Numbered from the stretch's first letter, positions 1-10,226 are shown. The stretch: DNA of 26,921 nt from Schoenoplectus triqueter (GCA_964058805.1 CAXKVV010002056.1:1-26921), one strand, 5' to 3'. Numbers and translations: made by a program. The notes: a model not told the origin generated them from the letters alone.

Positions 1-980
1 ATCTGAGTTCTGAGGGATAACATCATGCGTTTCACTTTTTCACAGACCTTTACACTTTTCTCTCTGTATTTTGCTGTCATGGCCCCCCAAGAGATGCGTA
101 TTTACGCGTATGACCTTGTTGCTTCCTTTTGAAAGTTCAATACTTTATTTAGTTTATGGATATATGAAATACAAGCAAGAAATTTGCGGACTGAATTTTG
201 TATGCTAGTTGGAGCAATAATAAATCATATTATTTTCATGAACCATTATACAAATATGTTTGCAGTAAAACTTGAGAAAAATTCCGACTTGGCAAACTTT
301 TTGCATTTTCTTATGAACATTTAATATTTCAAAAACTAAAAAAGAAAGTCAACAAATTCAAGTTATAGAGATTGTTTTTATTCCCAAAGATATACATCCG
401 TGAAATTTTTATATTTTATAAGAACATTTAGTATTAATTTATGATTTTATAAATTGAATGCAAAAACATCATTTTGTGACAATTAATATGACATGTCTAT
501 TTTTATCTCTTAATTTTGTAGTAGACACAAAGAAATATGTTATAATATTGTATGAAGAATATAGTCCCAGAAAGATTTTAAAAATGAAAAATATTACAGA
601 TTATGTCACATCAAAATTTTATGAAAAAACATTCTTCTGAATAAATCAATAACAATCAGGTCAAATCATGGAAAAGAAGTTCGATTAGTTCAATTGTTTT
701 AGAATCCGTCCAAAAAGTGCCAAATAATCTCTCTTACTTTTTCCTTCAGGTTTGTGCCATTTGAAAGGACCTTTATGTAAAATTCAAGGAAAAAAAGGCA
801 CTCGATTTTTCTTTCGTTTGTTGGTGTCCTTTTCTTCCCAGCAAACTGCTAGCACGAATCTATACAATACTCTTTGCACTAATACTGTATAGCGGGCCTA
901 ATTTTTGTACAAAATCCATTCGCTACACATGTATTTACATGAAAATCGGTGCTCGAATCAAAATCATCAAGAAATCGTGT
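1..980. other. AT-rich upstream flank, no gene seen
   Basis: AT-rich sequence with frequent stops in all frames. The only open frames are around 60 codons and low in complexity, and I recognise none of them. It probably holds distal promoter sequence for the TRM-family gene downstream. I see no repeat with clear ends, no RNA gene and no coding signature. Confidence 0.6.
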
Positions 981-984
981 AAAC

Positions 985-1116
985 GGATATATTCTCCCCT
1001 TTTTTACGCCCCGTGCGCTTCTCCTCCCTCCTTCCCCCTCACTTTCTATGTGCAATAGCCCGGAGCCTAAGTACAGCACCGCCGCGTAATCACCGGAGAT
1101 GCACTGTGGGGCCCAC
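985..1116 (+). promoter_or_regulatory. Putative core promoter of the TRM-like gene
   Basis: Three plant promoter signals cluster here. A weak TATA-like ATATATT lies at 988-994. A long pyrimidine stretch (CTCCTCCCTCCTTCCCCCTC and neighbours, about 1018-1045) resembles the plant Y patch found at transcription starts. A GTGGGGCCCAC motif at 1106-1116 contains GGGCCCAC, which matches the class I TCP-factor site and is frequent near starts of genes active in dividing cells. If transcription starts near 1020, the last motif lies in the leader. Assignment is by position and motif only; no transcript evidence is visible. Confidence 0.35.
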
Positions 1117-1278
1117 ACAAAGGCCGTTGATGATTTGATTTCGTACTTGAATTTCATGTAGCCTTTTTCGGGAGGACTCTTCTCGTTGCCTTGCTCTCCT
1201 TTCGCTCTTCTCACTCGATCGCTCTCTGCTCGCCGCCGATTGCAACTCCATTTAGCTTATTTATGAGTTATTTACGAG
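1020..1278 (+). other. Putative 5' leader exon of the TRM-like gene
   Basis: The pyrimidine-rich stretch with CTCTCTGCTCGCCGCC near 1220 looks like a plant 5' untranslated exon. It ends at a consensus donor, GAG|GTAATAAGT, with GT at 1279-1280. The matching acceptor is TTTACCTCTCACAG, with AG at 2358-2359, giving a leader intron of 1279-2359. The second leader exon then runs from 2360 into the first coding exon. The donor choice is inference; other GT sites exist. Confidence 0.35.
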
Positions 1279-2359
1279 GTAATAAGTGTTTCTTTTCAAA
1301 ATCTCTACCCTTTTTCCTTTTTTTTTGAACTTTGCGACTTCTGAGTCTGGTTTTTATTAGTTGAATTCATACAGCTCGATTAAATTTTGATCATCTCCTT
1401 TTTGTTCGAACTTTTCCAAGCTTCACTGCAGCCTTTATTTGCTCCTTTACCAGTTTACTACTCGATATCACTTCTTTTGCTCGTTGTCTTACATTTTTCT
1501 GTTGTCTGTCCTTTTTTTCAGCTTTTTTCTCAAACCCCGATATATTCCATATGATTCAGAGAGTTACTAATTTCTGATTTCTCAGGATACATTTTAATAT
1601 GCTGCCTTTTTCTATTTCGCTGGACATATATTTATTGCGAATCCCGCTTTCTGGTTCTCCAGTCGCTTTCTTCTTTAATTCGCAATATACTGTACAACAA
1701 ATTCGACTGTTCATATGTTTTCCTCCCTTTTCCGGTGAATTCTCTCAGAGAAATGCAGCCTTTTCTTTTCATTTTTCTTTTCCCTTGAAAGATTCCCCGC
1801 TGTGAGAGAAAAGTACGGTACCGTCATTCCACTATAATTGCTTCATTTTATTGACTTAAAAGTTCGGTTTTTCTGAAAATTTTGTTGCCTTTTCTTCTCT
1901 GTTTTGCTCTCATCGCATCTAATTTTCTGTCAAAAGTCTTCATTGAATCTTTTCCTCTTTTTTTTTTTATATAGTGGTTTTCTACTATTGTACTTTATTA
2001 TTTGCCAGTACTTCGGATTGTAATAAATTGCTTGAACCTAAACAATCTTTTCATGTGCTGTTGCTGGCGCCCATCCAAGAGTAAAACATGTGATTTTCAC
2101 TAGTATTTTTGAGTACTAAGTCAATTATTGCTGTCCTATTTTCTAATCGTGTTTAAATCTGGTTGCCTGTAGATTGAAACTCCGCACAATAGACGGCCAT
2201 AATTGCACATGCACTTCTTGCTGGTTGCTACATCTTGTAATAGGTAAACTCTAAAATATTATTGAAATTGAAATTGAAATTTATAAAGAGGAAATGTATA
2301 GTTTCCGTTCGTCCAAGCTCTTTTATGTGGAGTGCACTTATGTTGTTTACCTCTCACAG
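1279..2359 (+). other. Putative leader intron
   Basis: T-rich sequence between the consensus donor at 1279 and the strong pyrimidine-tract acceptor at 2359. The 68-codon open frame at 1599-1805 has no recognisable motif and reads as T-rich intron sequence. A TGGCGCCCATCC string near 2064 resembles a retroelement primer binding site, but nothing around it supports that. Confidence 0.35.
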
Positions 2360-2370
2360 GTCAGGTAGAA

Positions 2371-2388
2371 ATGCAAATAATTTGTTGA
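2371..2388 (+). promoter_or_regulatory. uORF of five codons before the TRM-like start
   Basis: ATG at 2371 opens a tiny frame, Met-Gln-Ile-Ile-Cys then TGA, which ends at 2388. The main start ATG follows at 2393, so only four bases separate them. If the leader splices at 2359, this uORF is in every mature transcript and would force reinitiation or leaky scanning. The uORF ATG has A at -3 and C at +4; the main ATG has A at -3 and A at +4. A regulatory effect is inference. Confidence 0.45.
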
Positions 2389-2392
2389 GAAA

Positions 2393-5300
2393 ATGATAAA
2401 TGTGTTTGATCTGAGTGCCGGAATGACTGGGAATAAGCTTCTCACAGAAAAAGTTCAGAGAGATGGTACATATTTTGTCTCATTTATTTTTTCTAGGCAA
2501 TTTCCCATTTAATGGTAATCTTTTCCGGAGCTTTTCCAATACATTCCTTTTACTTCAAATAAATTATTTTCAGAAGATGAATTTTCTGTAATTTTACTTG
2601 TCACTATGATCCATCTAATATTGTTTATATTGAAAATTACTTTCTTGGTTTTTATATTACTCTGCTTTGAGTCCCATCTGATTAGTTGTCTTGTGCCTCT
2701 TTTAAAATGTATTACCAAATAATCTATATGGTTTACTATATTTTTCTTCTCTTTTATATTGATTGGATCAAACGGTAAAATATTTAGGATATTGACCCAA
2801 GTCACCCAACTAATCATGACAATTTTGGGCTCTTCAGTTGTGCTTTTGTTCTGTTCCTCTACCGTGGTCCGGTTCCTTGTTGGAATGGTACTCTAATTAT
2901 TGCTTCCCATCAATATCTCACTTCTATATGATAAAGAGGAATTTGAAAGGCATTCTTGAACAAATTTTTTCGTCATCAGCACATTTTTTTTATGGAAGGG
3001 ATTACATGACAATGACAATCTTGACAATTTTGACAAGAATCGATATCATCTGGAGCGTTTTTTTTTGCGCTCTAGAGTGAAGTACTTTTTATATCAACCG
3101 TTTAATCAACTATGAACGGTTATGATTTAACAATAATAAACACCTTGTACATCAAAAATTCGTGTTTGAATTTCCCCACAGTCGTCCAGATTAACCTTTG
3201 TAAGTGCTCAAGAGGATGGGCACCCATTTTGACAATTGATCTTCAAATAAATATAATTTTTTTTATAAATATGTTCTTCTACTTATAGATTGACGGTGAT
3301 TCAAATTTTATATAATTTCATTATCGATTGATAGTCCGTCAAAAACCGTTAAATTGAAACCGTTGCAAATTACATAACATTTTTATTGGCTTTGATGGAC
3401 TATCAAACGATAATAAAATTGCATCAAATTTAAATCATCATCAATTTATAAGTATAAAAACATATAAGATTTTTTCTATTTTTAAGATTTTTTTTCGTAT
3501 TTATTTGAAAATTCATTGTTAAGATTATCAACTATTTAGATCCCTTCCCTTTTTTTTATTGTTTGTTTTGTATCTTGAGTGAAGCGTTGAAATATTTTTG
3601 TCCTTTTTATCAGTTTTTTTTCCTTTTTTTTAAAAAAAAACAGAATTATCTCACTGATGTTTTGCTGAGTTAATTAATTTGAGTCCCTTTTTCCAGATTC
3701 TCCTGTTAGGAAAATCCGTGCAGATGCAAAGAAATCTTTTGCTATCAATTCAAACTTTACAGAAGACAATCTTGTAAGTGCCCTTTCACTTTATGAAATG
3801 GTATGATGCGAAGAAGAAATCTACGACTCTGATAATCGCCCTGAATTCTAACGTGAATGTTTCCTAATTTGCACATTAGGTTTCCGGTGAACTAATTCGA
3901 AATTCACCAAAAAGACGCAAGGGAACTTCAATGAAAGCATTATTGGACAAAGAGATGTCAAAAGAAACTGAACCTAGACGGAAACAAACTAGCATAGTTG
4001 CCAAGTTGATGGGTCTGGAGGACCCAAATCTATCAACCCAACACCCTGCTAACCCTCCCCCTCCCAGACGAAACTCAACAGACACTTGTTCAAATACCCA
4101 TAAGACCCAGGGATTAAATCACAAAAATTCATCGGCAAGACATGCTCGCCACTCATTTGATGAAATGCTAGAATGCAAGGATGTGTATGAGGTGCAATGC
4201 CAAGGAACTCGTAATGGTATAATTCTGGATAGTGGGAGAGACTTTCGTATGGACTTGGTCCGCAGGAAGTTCACAGAGGCAAAACGGCTAGCAACTGATG
4301 AGCGGCTCCTACATTCCAATGAATTTCAAGATGCTCTAGATGTTTTGAGTTCTAACAGAGATCTATTTCTCAAATTTCTAGAAGAACCCAATTCCCTCTT
4401 CTCCGTTCCTCCACCATCTCAGACTAAGCAAATCACTGTTTTAAAACCTGTCAAGTCTTTTGAAAGTAGTATAACTGGTTCAAAGCAAATTAAAAGGCAA
4501 GAGCTTGGAGATTATAAGCCAAACGGGAGGTTGGATAATATCTCTCAACCGACCCGTATTGTGGTTCTCAAACCTAGCCCTAGCACAAGTAGGACTGATG
4601 AGATGAGGTCCACAAGGAATAGCTGGCATAGGCGTGATGAATCATTGATCTCTTCCATATGCTCTAATGGGTATGGAGCTGATGATAGTTCTCTTTATGA
4701 CCAATCTGATAATTGTTATTTAGAAGATGGTGGTACTGGTGGTTTTAGTGACTCAGAGGCTGCAAGTCCACTTTCACACAAGTCATGGGGTTATGCCACG
4801 GGCACAAAGCTTGGTAGCCCGTTTTCAGTTTCATCTTTTAGCCGAGATATGTACTCTCCAGAATCTTCTGTGATTAAGGAGGCAAAAAAACGGCTGTCAG
4901 AGAGGTGGGCCATGGTCACATCTGACGATGTTGGTACAGTACAAATACCAGTTCCAAGAAGCTCGAGTACCCTGGGAGAGATGCTTGCCATTCAAGAGTT
5001 GAACAAAGAGAAAGAAATAATTGCACAAGAGAGGTCTTTGTCTATTGATAGAGAGAGAGGAGATGTATCAACCATGGCTCTGTCAAGGTCCAAATCATTG
5101 CCAGTTTCCTCTTCATTGTTTGAAAATTTGAATTTGCATTCCAGTTCGAAAACTAGTGAGGTTGACAAAGGGAATAACAGGAAGGGGAAGTCATTCTTTA
5201 AAGGAAAGGTTTCAAGCTTTTTCTTTAAGAGTAAGAAGCCTGAGAAAGTAAAGATGGGTACTGATTCTTTGTTGCTGGATCATACAGATCCATTGCCAAT

Positions 5301-6578
5301 TACAAGTACTTGTACCACTGGTGTATCTACTGTTAAAATTGAGAAAGAATGTGATACATCAATTGGTGCTCTGTTTAAGGTGATTTTTCTGAGCTTTCTG
5401 CAAAGCATTCTGAACCAGTACAGCTATCTGTAATTTTAGTATTGCTATAACACCAGTATCAAGATGTAGAGGATCAACACCATCCTACTTTAGAGTTTAG
5501 ATATAAATGACTGAAATAATCCCTCGTACCAATGCTTGTTAACTGCAAATGCAATTAGTACGTGTTTGTACTGTTAGTTAATCTTATTTCTCCTTCTTGT
5601 CTGTCAGCATGGTCTCTCAATCGAAAATCATCATTCCTCAAATGAAAGCCTTGACAAATTGCTGAGGCCGACTCGAGATCAGCCAAGCCCCACATCAGTA
5701 CTTGATGTAACATTTGATGAGATCAGCGGTACGGAGCTTGACTCATCTCATTCTTCACTTACGAGCTATCAGCGTAAGTATATAAAAGGAAATAATATTA
5801 TTTGACTGTTACCTTATTATTATAGTACAATTTTTATGCTTGTTTAGAAGGTTTTGTGCAACTTCGTTAGAAACTCGAAACAACATGCAATTTATTGAAC
5901 ATTTTTTTATTCACAGAATCACCATTATCAAGATCTTCAGCAATTGAATCTGTTGCTCGTACATTATTATGGGATGAAAAATGCTTGGCAACCCCAAAAA
6001 AACATCCTCAGCTTCTTAGGACCAGTTCCGCTGCCAATAAGGAAGAACAAGAATTCCATTCTTTTGTAGAGAAGCTGCTATCGAGCTCTGGATTTGACTC
6101 ACAACGAACCTGCAATATTCTTTCCAGATGGCATTCCCTCGAGTCACCTCTGAACCCTACCTTACTGGAGAAGTTCTTAGACCCAAAAGAAGAAGCTGCT
6201 AAGTGCAGAGAGAGAAGGTCGAATCAGAGACTACTATTTGATTGTGTAAACTTGGCGTTATTACAAATAGGCTACTATATTTTAAAGAATTCATATCCAT
6301 GGTCGAACCATCCCAAAGTTCTACAGGATGATCTTTTGATCAGTGAAGTATGGAGGCTTGTAAGGAATTTCTTTTCAAATGAGGAGAAGTTTCTACCAGA
6401 GGAGAGAGAAGATGCGAGCCTAATAGTTGAGAGAGTAGTGAAGAAAGAAGTCAAAGAAAGGGAATGGACCGAGTCTATGCAAATTGAAGTAGATGAGATT
6501 AGTAAAGAAATTGGTGGGTTTATGTTGGATGACTTGGTTGGAGAGGCATTGGCTGAATTTGCTATTTTGTGTTCATGA
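2393..6578 (+). CDS. TRM-family protein with VARLMGL, DUF3741 and DUF4378 regions (spliced)
   Basis: TON1 Recruiting Motif proteins bind TON1 and help bring the TON1-TRM-PP2A complex to cortical microtubules, where it controls preprophase-band formation and growth direction. Coding exons, all joining in frame at GT-AG sites, are 2393-2465, 3697-3773, 3880-5379, 5608-5773 and 5917-6578, giving 2478 nt or 825 residues. Family marks in order: FDLSAG near the N terminus (residues 5-10), VAKLMGL (90-96), a DUF3741-like stretch with RRKFTEAKRLATDE and LSSNRDLFLKFLEEPNS (about 177-224), ITVLKP and IVVLKP (235-240 and 277-282), EAKKRLSERW (384-393), STLGEMLAI (413-421), SRSKSLPVSS (452-461), RDQPSPTSVLD in exon 4, and a C-terminal DUF4378 region (about 650-825) ending in an acidic DEISKEIGGFMLDDLVGEAL helix, where TON1-binding motif M2 is expected. 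Residue order resembles Arabidopsis At4g28760 (TRM20) as I recall it. The start is chosen because an in-frame TAA lies four codons upstream; relatives usually have about 20-30 more N-terminal residues. Retaining the third coding intron would give a 567-residue product lacking DUF4378. Confidence 0.9.
2466..3696 (+). other. First coding intron, with MITE insertion
   Basis: A 1231-bp intron in phase 1, with donor G|GTACAT and acceptor TTTTTCCAG. Splicing rebuilds an Asp codon from G plus AT, giving RDDSPVRK across the join. This is the strongest proof of the pairing, because residues on both sides match the family order. The intron holds a foldback element listed separately. The open frames inside it, including the minus-strand one at 2509-2817, show no coding features. 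Confidence 0.8.
3228..3545. mobile_element. Foldback MITE in the TRM intron (same family as 11878-12249)
   Basis: The two halves are inverted copies. The left half has ATGTTCTTCTACTTATAGAT followed by GATTCAAATTTTATATAATT; the right half has the complement, TAAATCATCATCAATTTATA, then AGTATAAAAACATATAAGAT. The outer ends carry TTGACAATTGATCTTCAAAT on the left and TTTGAAAATTCATTGTTAAG on the right. The same left-arm string (positions 3269-3296) recurs near 11980-12000 in the distal cluster, so the two are one family. No coding capacity. Exact ends and target duplication are not clear. Confidence 0.7.
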
Positions 6579-6873
6579 AGTGGTAATCAATCATGCATGT
6601 AATTCTTTTGTTTTATTTTGCTGAGAAAAAAAGGCCGTCATTGCAAGGATTTGATCTATTTATCGCATGTTTTTATACGGGTGAATTTAGCATCTTACAT
6701 CAATGTTTTAAAATAAATGTAAAAAAATGCAATCATTTTCTTTTCTTTTTTCCTCCAAATTTTTGGGCCATTTAGAGAAAATAAAAACAAACGGAAGGCT
6801 CACGTGCTTCTCTCTGAAAGAGTGCAATAATAAAGTCCACCTTTCCAGTTTCCAGATGGCATCATTCAATAAA
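6579..6873 (+). terminator. 3' UTR and candidate poly(A) signals of the TRM-like gene
   Basis: After the TGA at 6576-6578 the sequence turns T-rich and carries AATAAA at 6712-6717, 6779-6784, 6829-6834 and 6868-6873. Several alternative 3' ends are therefore possible, as is usual in plants. The 60-codon frame at 6593-6775 starts just after the stop and is low-complexity; it is not a gene. Confidence 0.5.
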
Positions 6874-7660
6874 TTCTTTTGTCCACTTGCATATATATCT
6901 TAAATTAGTGCGAGTAATTCGATGTATTTGACGACTAATGGAGTGTATCAAAATATAAAAATGGCATGTGGTATGCTTAGAGACATTCTTTGGAATTAAG
7001 CGACCTCAGGATTATTAAAACAAATCCGTGTGGTTGATGTACCATTTGGTGATTTGTTAATTAGGGAATGGTTGTTGCCTGCCTGAGAGTATGTACTATT
7101 TTGTGTTAATTAATTTAGGGTTAGGTTACTATAATCAGAACTTGTATTTTACCAAATTGCAAGAATCATAAGGGAACAATACTTCGTGAGCTAGCTGTAT
7201 TGACAATGACATGTATATGTCGGTGTGAGGGTGAGAATACTACAAAGATCCATGCTTCATAAATCTAGCTTAGTCCATGATTGCTTTCCTTTACAATGGG
7301 TCTATTTAGTTTTGGACCACAGTATTTGTCACATTACTTTTTTTTCACTCGGTAATTTACGCACAAAACCAAATCCAACAAAGGTATTTTTTTAGCAGTT
7401 TAGTACATTTTTCCTTCGAATCTTTGCCCACTAGGAAATAGAATAAAACTGCAAGAAGAGATGCGGCTTATGGAGTTACCTTGTCTGTGTTTTATGCTTC
7501 ATTGTGTTTTTTTAGAACTTCAAAATTTAAATAAAATTAAAAATTGTTCCTTATTTGCTTTAGGAAAATAACTATCTGAAGCTTCAAATCTGATTATGAT
7601 TACGAGTTACAATGATACAAACAAAAGTATAATCCTGGCATCTGTCTTCTATCACCTTCA
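6874..7660. other. Intergenic AT-rich spacer, nothing recognised
   Basis: Unique-looking AT-rich DNA without open frames of note, tandem repeats or RNA genes that I can recognise. Confidence 0.5.
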
Positions 7661-7668
7661 ATTACATG

Positions 7669-7977
7669 TAGAGGTGGCAGAACCTGATTCAATCTGAAAA
7701 ATCCATCTGATTTGTTCGGATTTGAATTTAATTTGATTTGATTTTTTAAAAAGTTAAACTGATCTGATCTGATCCGAATCCGACCTAACCCGACCCGACT
7801 CGGGATCAAATAATCTTCAATCCAATCGAAATCTATTAAAGATCTGAAAAAATACAACATGTAAATTGACCTGACCCTGACCCGATCCGGTCCGATCTGA
7901 TTTTTTTCAAAAAATCAAACTGACCCGACCCGCCCAACCCAAACCCGAACCCGACCTGAGCCCGATTACCACATCTA
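7669..7977. mobile_element. hAT-type non-autonomous MITE with 8-bp target duplication
   Basis: The element is bounded by a perfect 8-bp direct repeat, ATTACATG, at 7661-7668 and 7978-7985, the size hAT transposases make. Its terminal inverted repeats are TAGAGGTGGCAGAACC at the left and, read from the right end inward, TAGATGTGGTAATCGGG. These match in most of the first dozen bases and resemble the (C/T)AGRGGTGGCA ends of plant hAT elements. The interior carries runs of the CCCGACC/CCCGAAC type and TTTGATTTGATTTTTTAAAAAG on both sides, in inverted order, common in plant hAT MITEs. It is 309 bp with no transposase. The two minus-strand open frames over it (7600-7860, 7836-8027) come from the repeat. 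Confidence 0.85.
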
Positions 7978-7985
7978 ATTACATG

Positions 7986-8477
7986 CTTGTTTTCCGTTGC
8001 TTGTTGGTTGAAAAAACAGCGAATCAATTATCCTCACCTAACATTTAAGAGATAAAGAGGTTAAGAGGGCCTTAGCCGTTCAATAAAAAAAAAAAGTGGT
8101 TAAGACGAAAAATGCTAGAACTTAATAAATTTGATTTACTTTACTTCGCCTATAAAATATAAAAGTGTTTTCATTTATTCTATGACGGAGAGTCGATATT
8201 TGGTATAGTGATAAACGCAAATATCCTCCATATAGAGTTTTTTTTTTTTACTTTTATGAATATTTAAAATTAAATAATTTAGAACTCCGACATTCCATTT
8301 CATTCAACGATGAAATCAAAAAAAAAGCGAGGAATGAAAAAAAATCGATTGACTCGATCCACTGAATATTTTCATTTATTAAATTATAAAAACTATTATT
8401 TCCTGAGAAATCTTGAAGTTCCGCTGTGCTCCCCTACCGAGCTCAGGTCACTTCAGAGTATCTTTACTTTAGAGGAA
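7986..8477. other. AT-rich spacer, nothing recognised
   Basis: AT-rich sequence with poly(A) and poly(T) tracts. The 70-codon frame at 8310-8522 is lysine/serine-rich and runs into the foldback repeat, so it is not taken as a gene. Confidence 0.45.
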
Positions 8478-8806
8478 AGATATCGTGAGATTAACTCAAA
8501 AAGTACATCAAATCATCTCTAAATTTTAATTTATCATTCTCATTAAATTCTTTATATGAAAATCTTATTGGATGCAAATATTTGGAGTGTTTTGAGTTTT
8601 TTAAATCACCGATTTTGATTTTTTAAAATGATGTTTGAGTATTGAATATATTATTATTATTTTTAGAGCTGATTTTCAAAAATTAAAAATCAAGACTTAA
8701 AATGCTCAAAACACTCTAAATTTTTGCATTCCACAAGATTTTCATATAAAGAATTTAATGCACAAGATAAATTAAAGTTTGAATATGATTTAATATACTT
8801 TTTTAT
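8478..8806. mobile_element. Foldback element A, GTGAGCTTAACTC family (ends eroded)
   Basis: The left arm begins AGATATCGTGAGATTAACTC and continues through ATTTTAATTTATCATTCTC, GGATGCAAATATTTGGAGTG and TTTTGAGTTTTTTAAATCAC. After a short centre with TATTGAATATATTATTATTA, the right arm repeats these in reverse complement: CAAAACACTCTAAATTTTTG, AAAGAATTTAATGCACAAGA and so on. The right terminal module is lost. It is followed by a (CT)n(TA)n microsatellite. Non-coding. Confidence 0.7.
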
Positions 8807-8838
8807 TTACACTCATGGAATGACTCATAGTTTCTTTA

Positions 8839-8840
<2 letters not shown>

Positions 8841-8894
<54 letters not shown>
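8841..8894. repeat. (CT)n(TA)n microsatellite
   Basis: About 20 bp of CT dinucleotides then about 34 bp of TA dinucleotides. It sits directly at the left end of a foldback element that starts GAGTTAAGATACCGTGAG. The 85-codon frame at 8724-8981 runs through it and is spurious. Confidence 0.95.
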
Positions 8895-8897
<3 letters not shown>

Positions 8898-9041
8898 TTA
8901 AGATACCGTGAGTTTAAGCTCAGAGAGGCCTTCCGTGAGCTTAACTCAAAAAGTATATATCAAATCATCTCTAAATTTTAATTTATCATGCTCATTAAAA
9001 TCTTTATATGAAAATCTCGTGGAATACAAAAATTTAGAGTA
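8895..9041. mobile_element. Foldback element B, left arm only
   Basis: Starts GAGTTAAGATACCGTGAG and shows the family's terminal palindromes (CTCAGAGAGGCCTTCCGTGA) and the arm through GGAATACAAAAATTTAGAG. It then stops abruptly at about 9041, where an unrelated foldback element begins. The right arm is absent, which suggests truncation by the neighbouring insertion or a deletion. Confidence 0.65.
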
Positions 9042-9428
9042 TGTTACAAAGTAAAGAATTAGATTTTCTTTGCCATGAGATTTTATATCCCAAAGCTTTA
9101 AATGGTTTATCTAAGTTGCTCAATAATTTTTTTATATTAAAATATTACGGGATATTAAATTTCATAATTTTTTGAGTTTCCTAGGTATTTGTTAAATTAT
9201 TTTAAAAATAACTTTATTTAATGTAAGAAAATGGTCTATTTTAGGGTTGTTTTGAAAAATAATTTAAAAAATAGTTAGAAAGCTCAAAAAATTATGAAAT
9301 TTAATATCCCATAAGATTTTAACATAAAAAATTATTTAGCATCTTAGATAGACCATTTAAACCGCCAGGATATGAAATCTCATATTAAAATAAAACCATT
9401 TTTTTACTTTATAAAGCACCATAACCTC
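9042..9428. mobile_element. Foldback element of the GAGTGAGGCTATGG-end family
   Basis: The two arms of about 170 bp are inverted copies. The left arm reads ACAAAGTAAAGAATTAGATT, GGGATATTAAATTTCATAAT and TTTTTTGAGTTTCCTAGGTA. The right arm gives the complement: GCTCAAAAAATTATGAAATT, TAATATCCCATAAGATTTTA, and ends GCACCATAACCTCACCCTAT. The right end read inward is TAGGGTGAGGTTATGGTGC, shared with elements at 11071, 12257 and 12752. A TA microsatellite follows. No coding capacity. Confidence 0.7.
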
Positions 9429-9431
9429 ACC

Positions 9432-9432
9432 C

Positions 9433-9471
<39 letters not shown>

Positions 9472-9472
9472 G
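9432..9472. repeat. (TA)n(GA)n microsatellite
   Basis: TA dinucleotides followed by GA dinucleotides, directly joining two foldback elements. It mirrors the (CT)n(TA)n at 8841 on the opposite strand. Confidence 0.95.
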
Positions 9473-9850
9473 AGATACCGTGAGCTTAAACTCACGGAGG
9501 CCTTCCGTGAACTTAACTCAAAAAATTTATCAAATCATTTCGAAATTTTAATTTATCAGTCTCATTAAATTCTTTATATGAAAATCTCATGGGATGCAAA
9601 ATTTTGGGAGCGTTTTGAGCTTTTTAAGTTATGGTTTTTAATTTTTGAAAATCAGCTCTAAAAAAATAATAATATATTCAATACTTGAATATCATTTTAA
9701 AAAATTAAAAACGGTGACTTAAAAAGCTCAAAACACTCCAAATTTTTGCATCCCGTAAGATTTTTATATAAAGAATTTAATGAGAATGATAAATTAAAAT
9801 TTTAAGATGATTTAATATGTTTTTTGAGTTAAGCTCACGGAAGGCCTCTG
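9472..9850. mobile_element. Foldback element C, full length
   Basis: Starts GAGATACCGTGAGCTTAAAC, then a GGAGGCCTTCC palindrome and GTGAACTTAACTC. The arms of about 170 bp contain the family blocks (TTTATCAGTCTCATTAAATT, GGGATGCAAAATTTTGGGAG) and their inverted copies (CACTCCAAATTTTTGCATCC, AATTTAATGAGAATGATAAA). The right end, GAGTTAAGCTCACGG, is shared with the next element D. The whole element could fold into a single hairpin. Non-coding. Confidence 0.75.
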
Positions 9851-10224
9851 TGAACTTAACTCAAAAAATATATCAAATCATCTCAAAATTTTAATTTATC
9901 ATTCTCATTAAATTTCTTATATGAAAATCTTGGGGGATGCAAAAATTTGGAGTGTTTTGAGCTTTTTAAGTCACCGTTTTTAATTTTTTAAAATGATGTT
10001 CAAGTATTGAATATATTATTATTATTTTTAGATTTGATTTTCAAAAATTAAAAATGACGACTTAAAAAGCTCAAAATGCTCCAATTTTTTTCATCCCACA
10101 AGATTTTCATATAAAGAATTTAAGGAGAATGATAAATTAAAATTTCGAGATGATTTGATATGTTTTTTGAGTTAAGCTCACGGAAGGCCTCCGTGAGCTT
10201 AAGCACACGGTATCTTTACTATAT
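9828..10224. mobile_element. Foldback element D, shares its left end with C
   Basis: Begins in the palindromic segment GAGTTAAGCTCACGGAAGGC that also closes element C. Arms carry GGGATGCAAAAATTTGGAGT on the left and its complement CTCCAATTTTTTTCATCCCA on the right. The right end is CACACGGTATCTTTACTATA, the inverse of the family start TAGTAAAGATACCGTG. This makes C and D a head-to-tail dimer with one terminal module between them. Confidence 0.75.
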
Positions 10225-10226
10225 AT

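Noticed and set aside
879..1214. 111-codon minus-strand frame
   Set aside because: It lies over the putative promoter and leader of the TRM gene, and the translation shows no recognisable family.
2064..2080. TGGCGCCCATCC as a retrotransposon primer binding site
   Set aside because: No LTR end before it and no retroelement sequence after it; it lies in the leader intron.
3876..4991. Minus-strand frames of 66-69 codons across exon 3
   Set aside because: Shadows of the real plus-strand coding exon.
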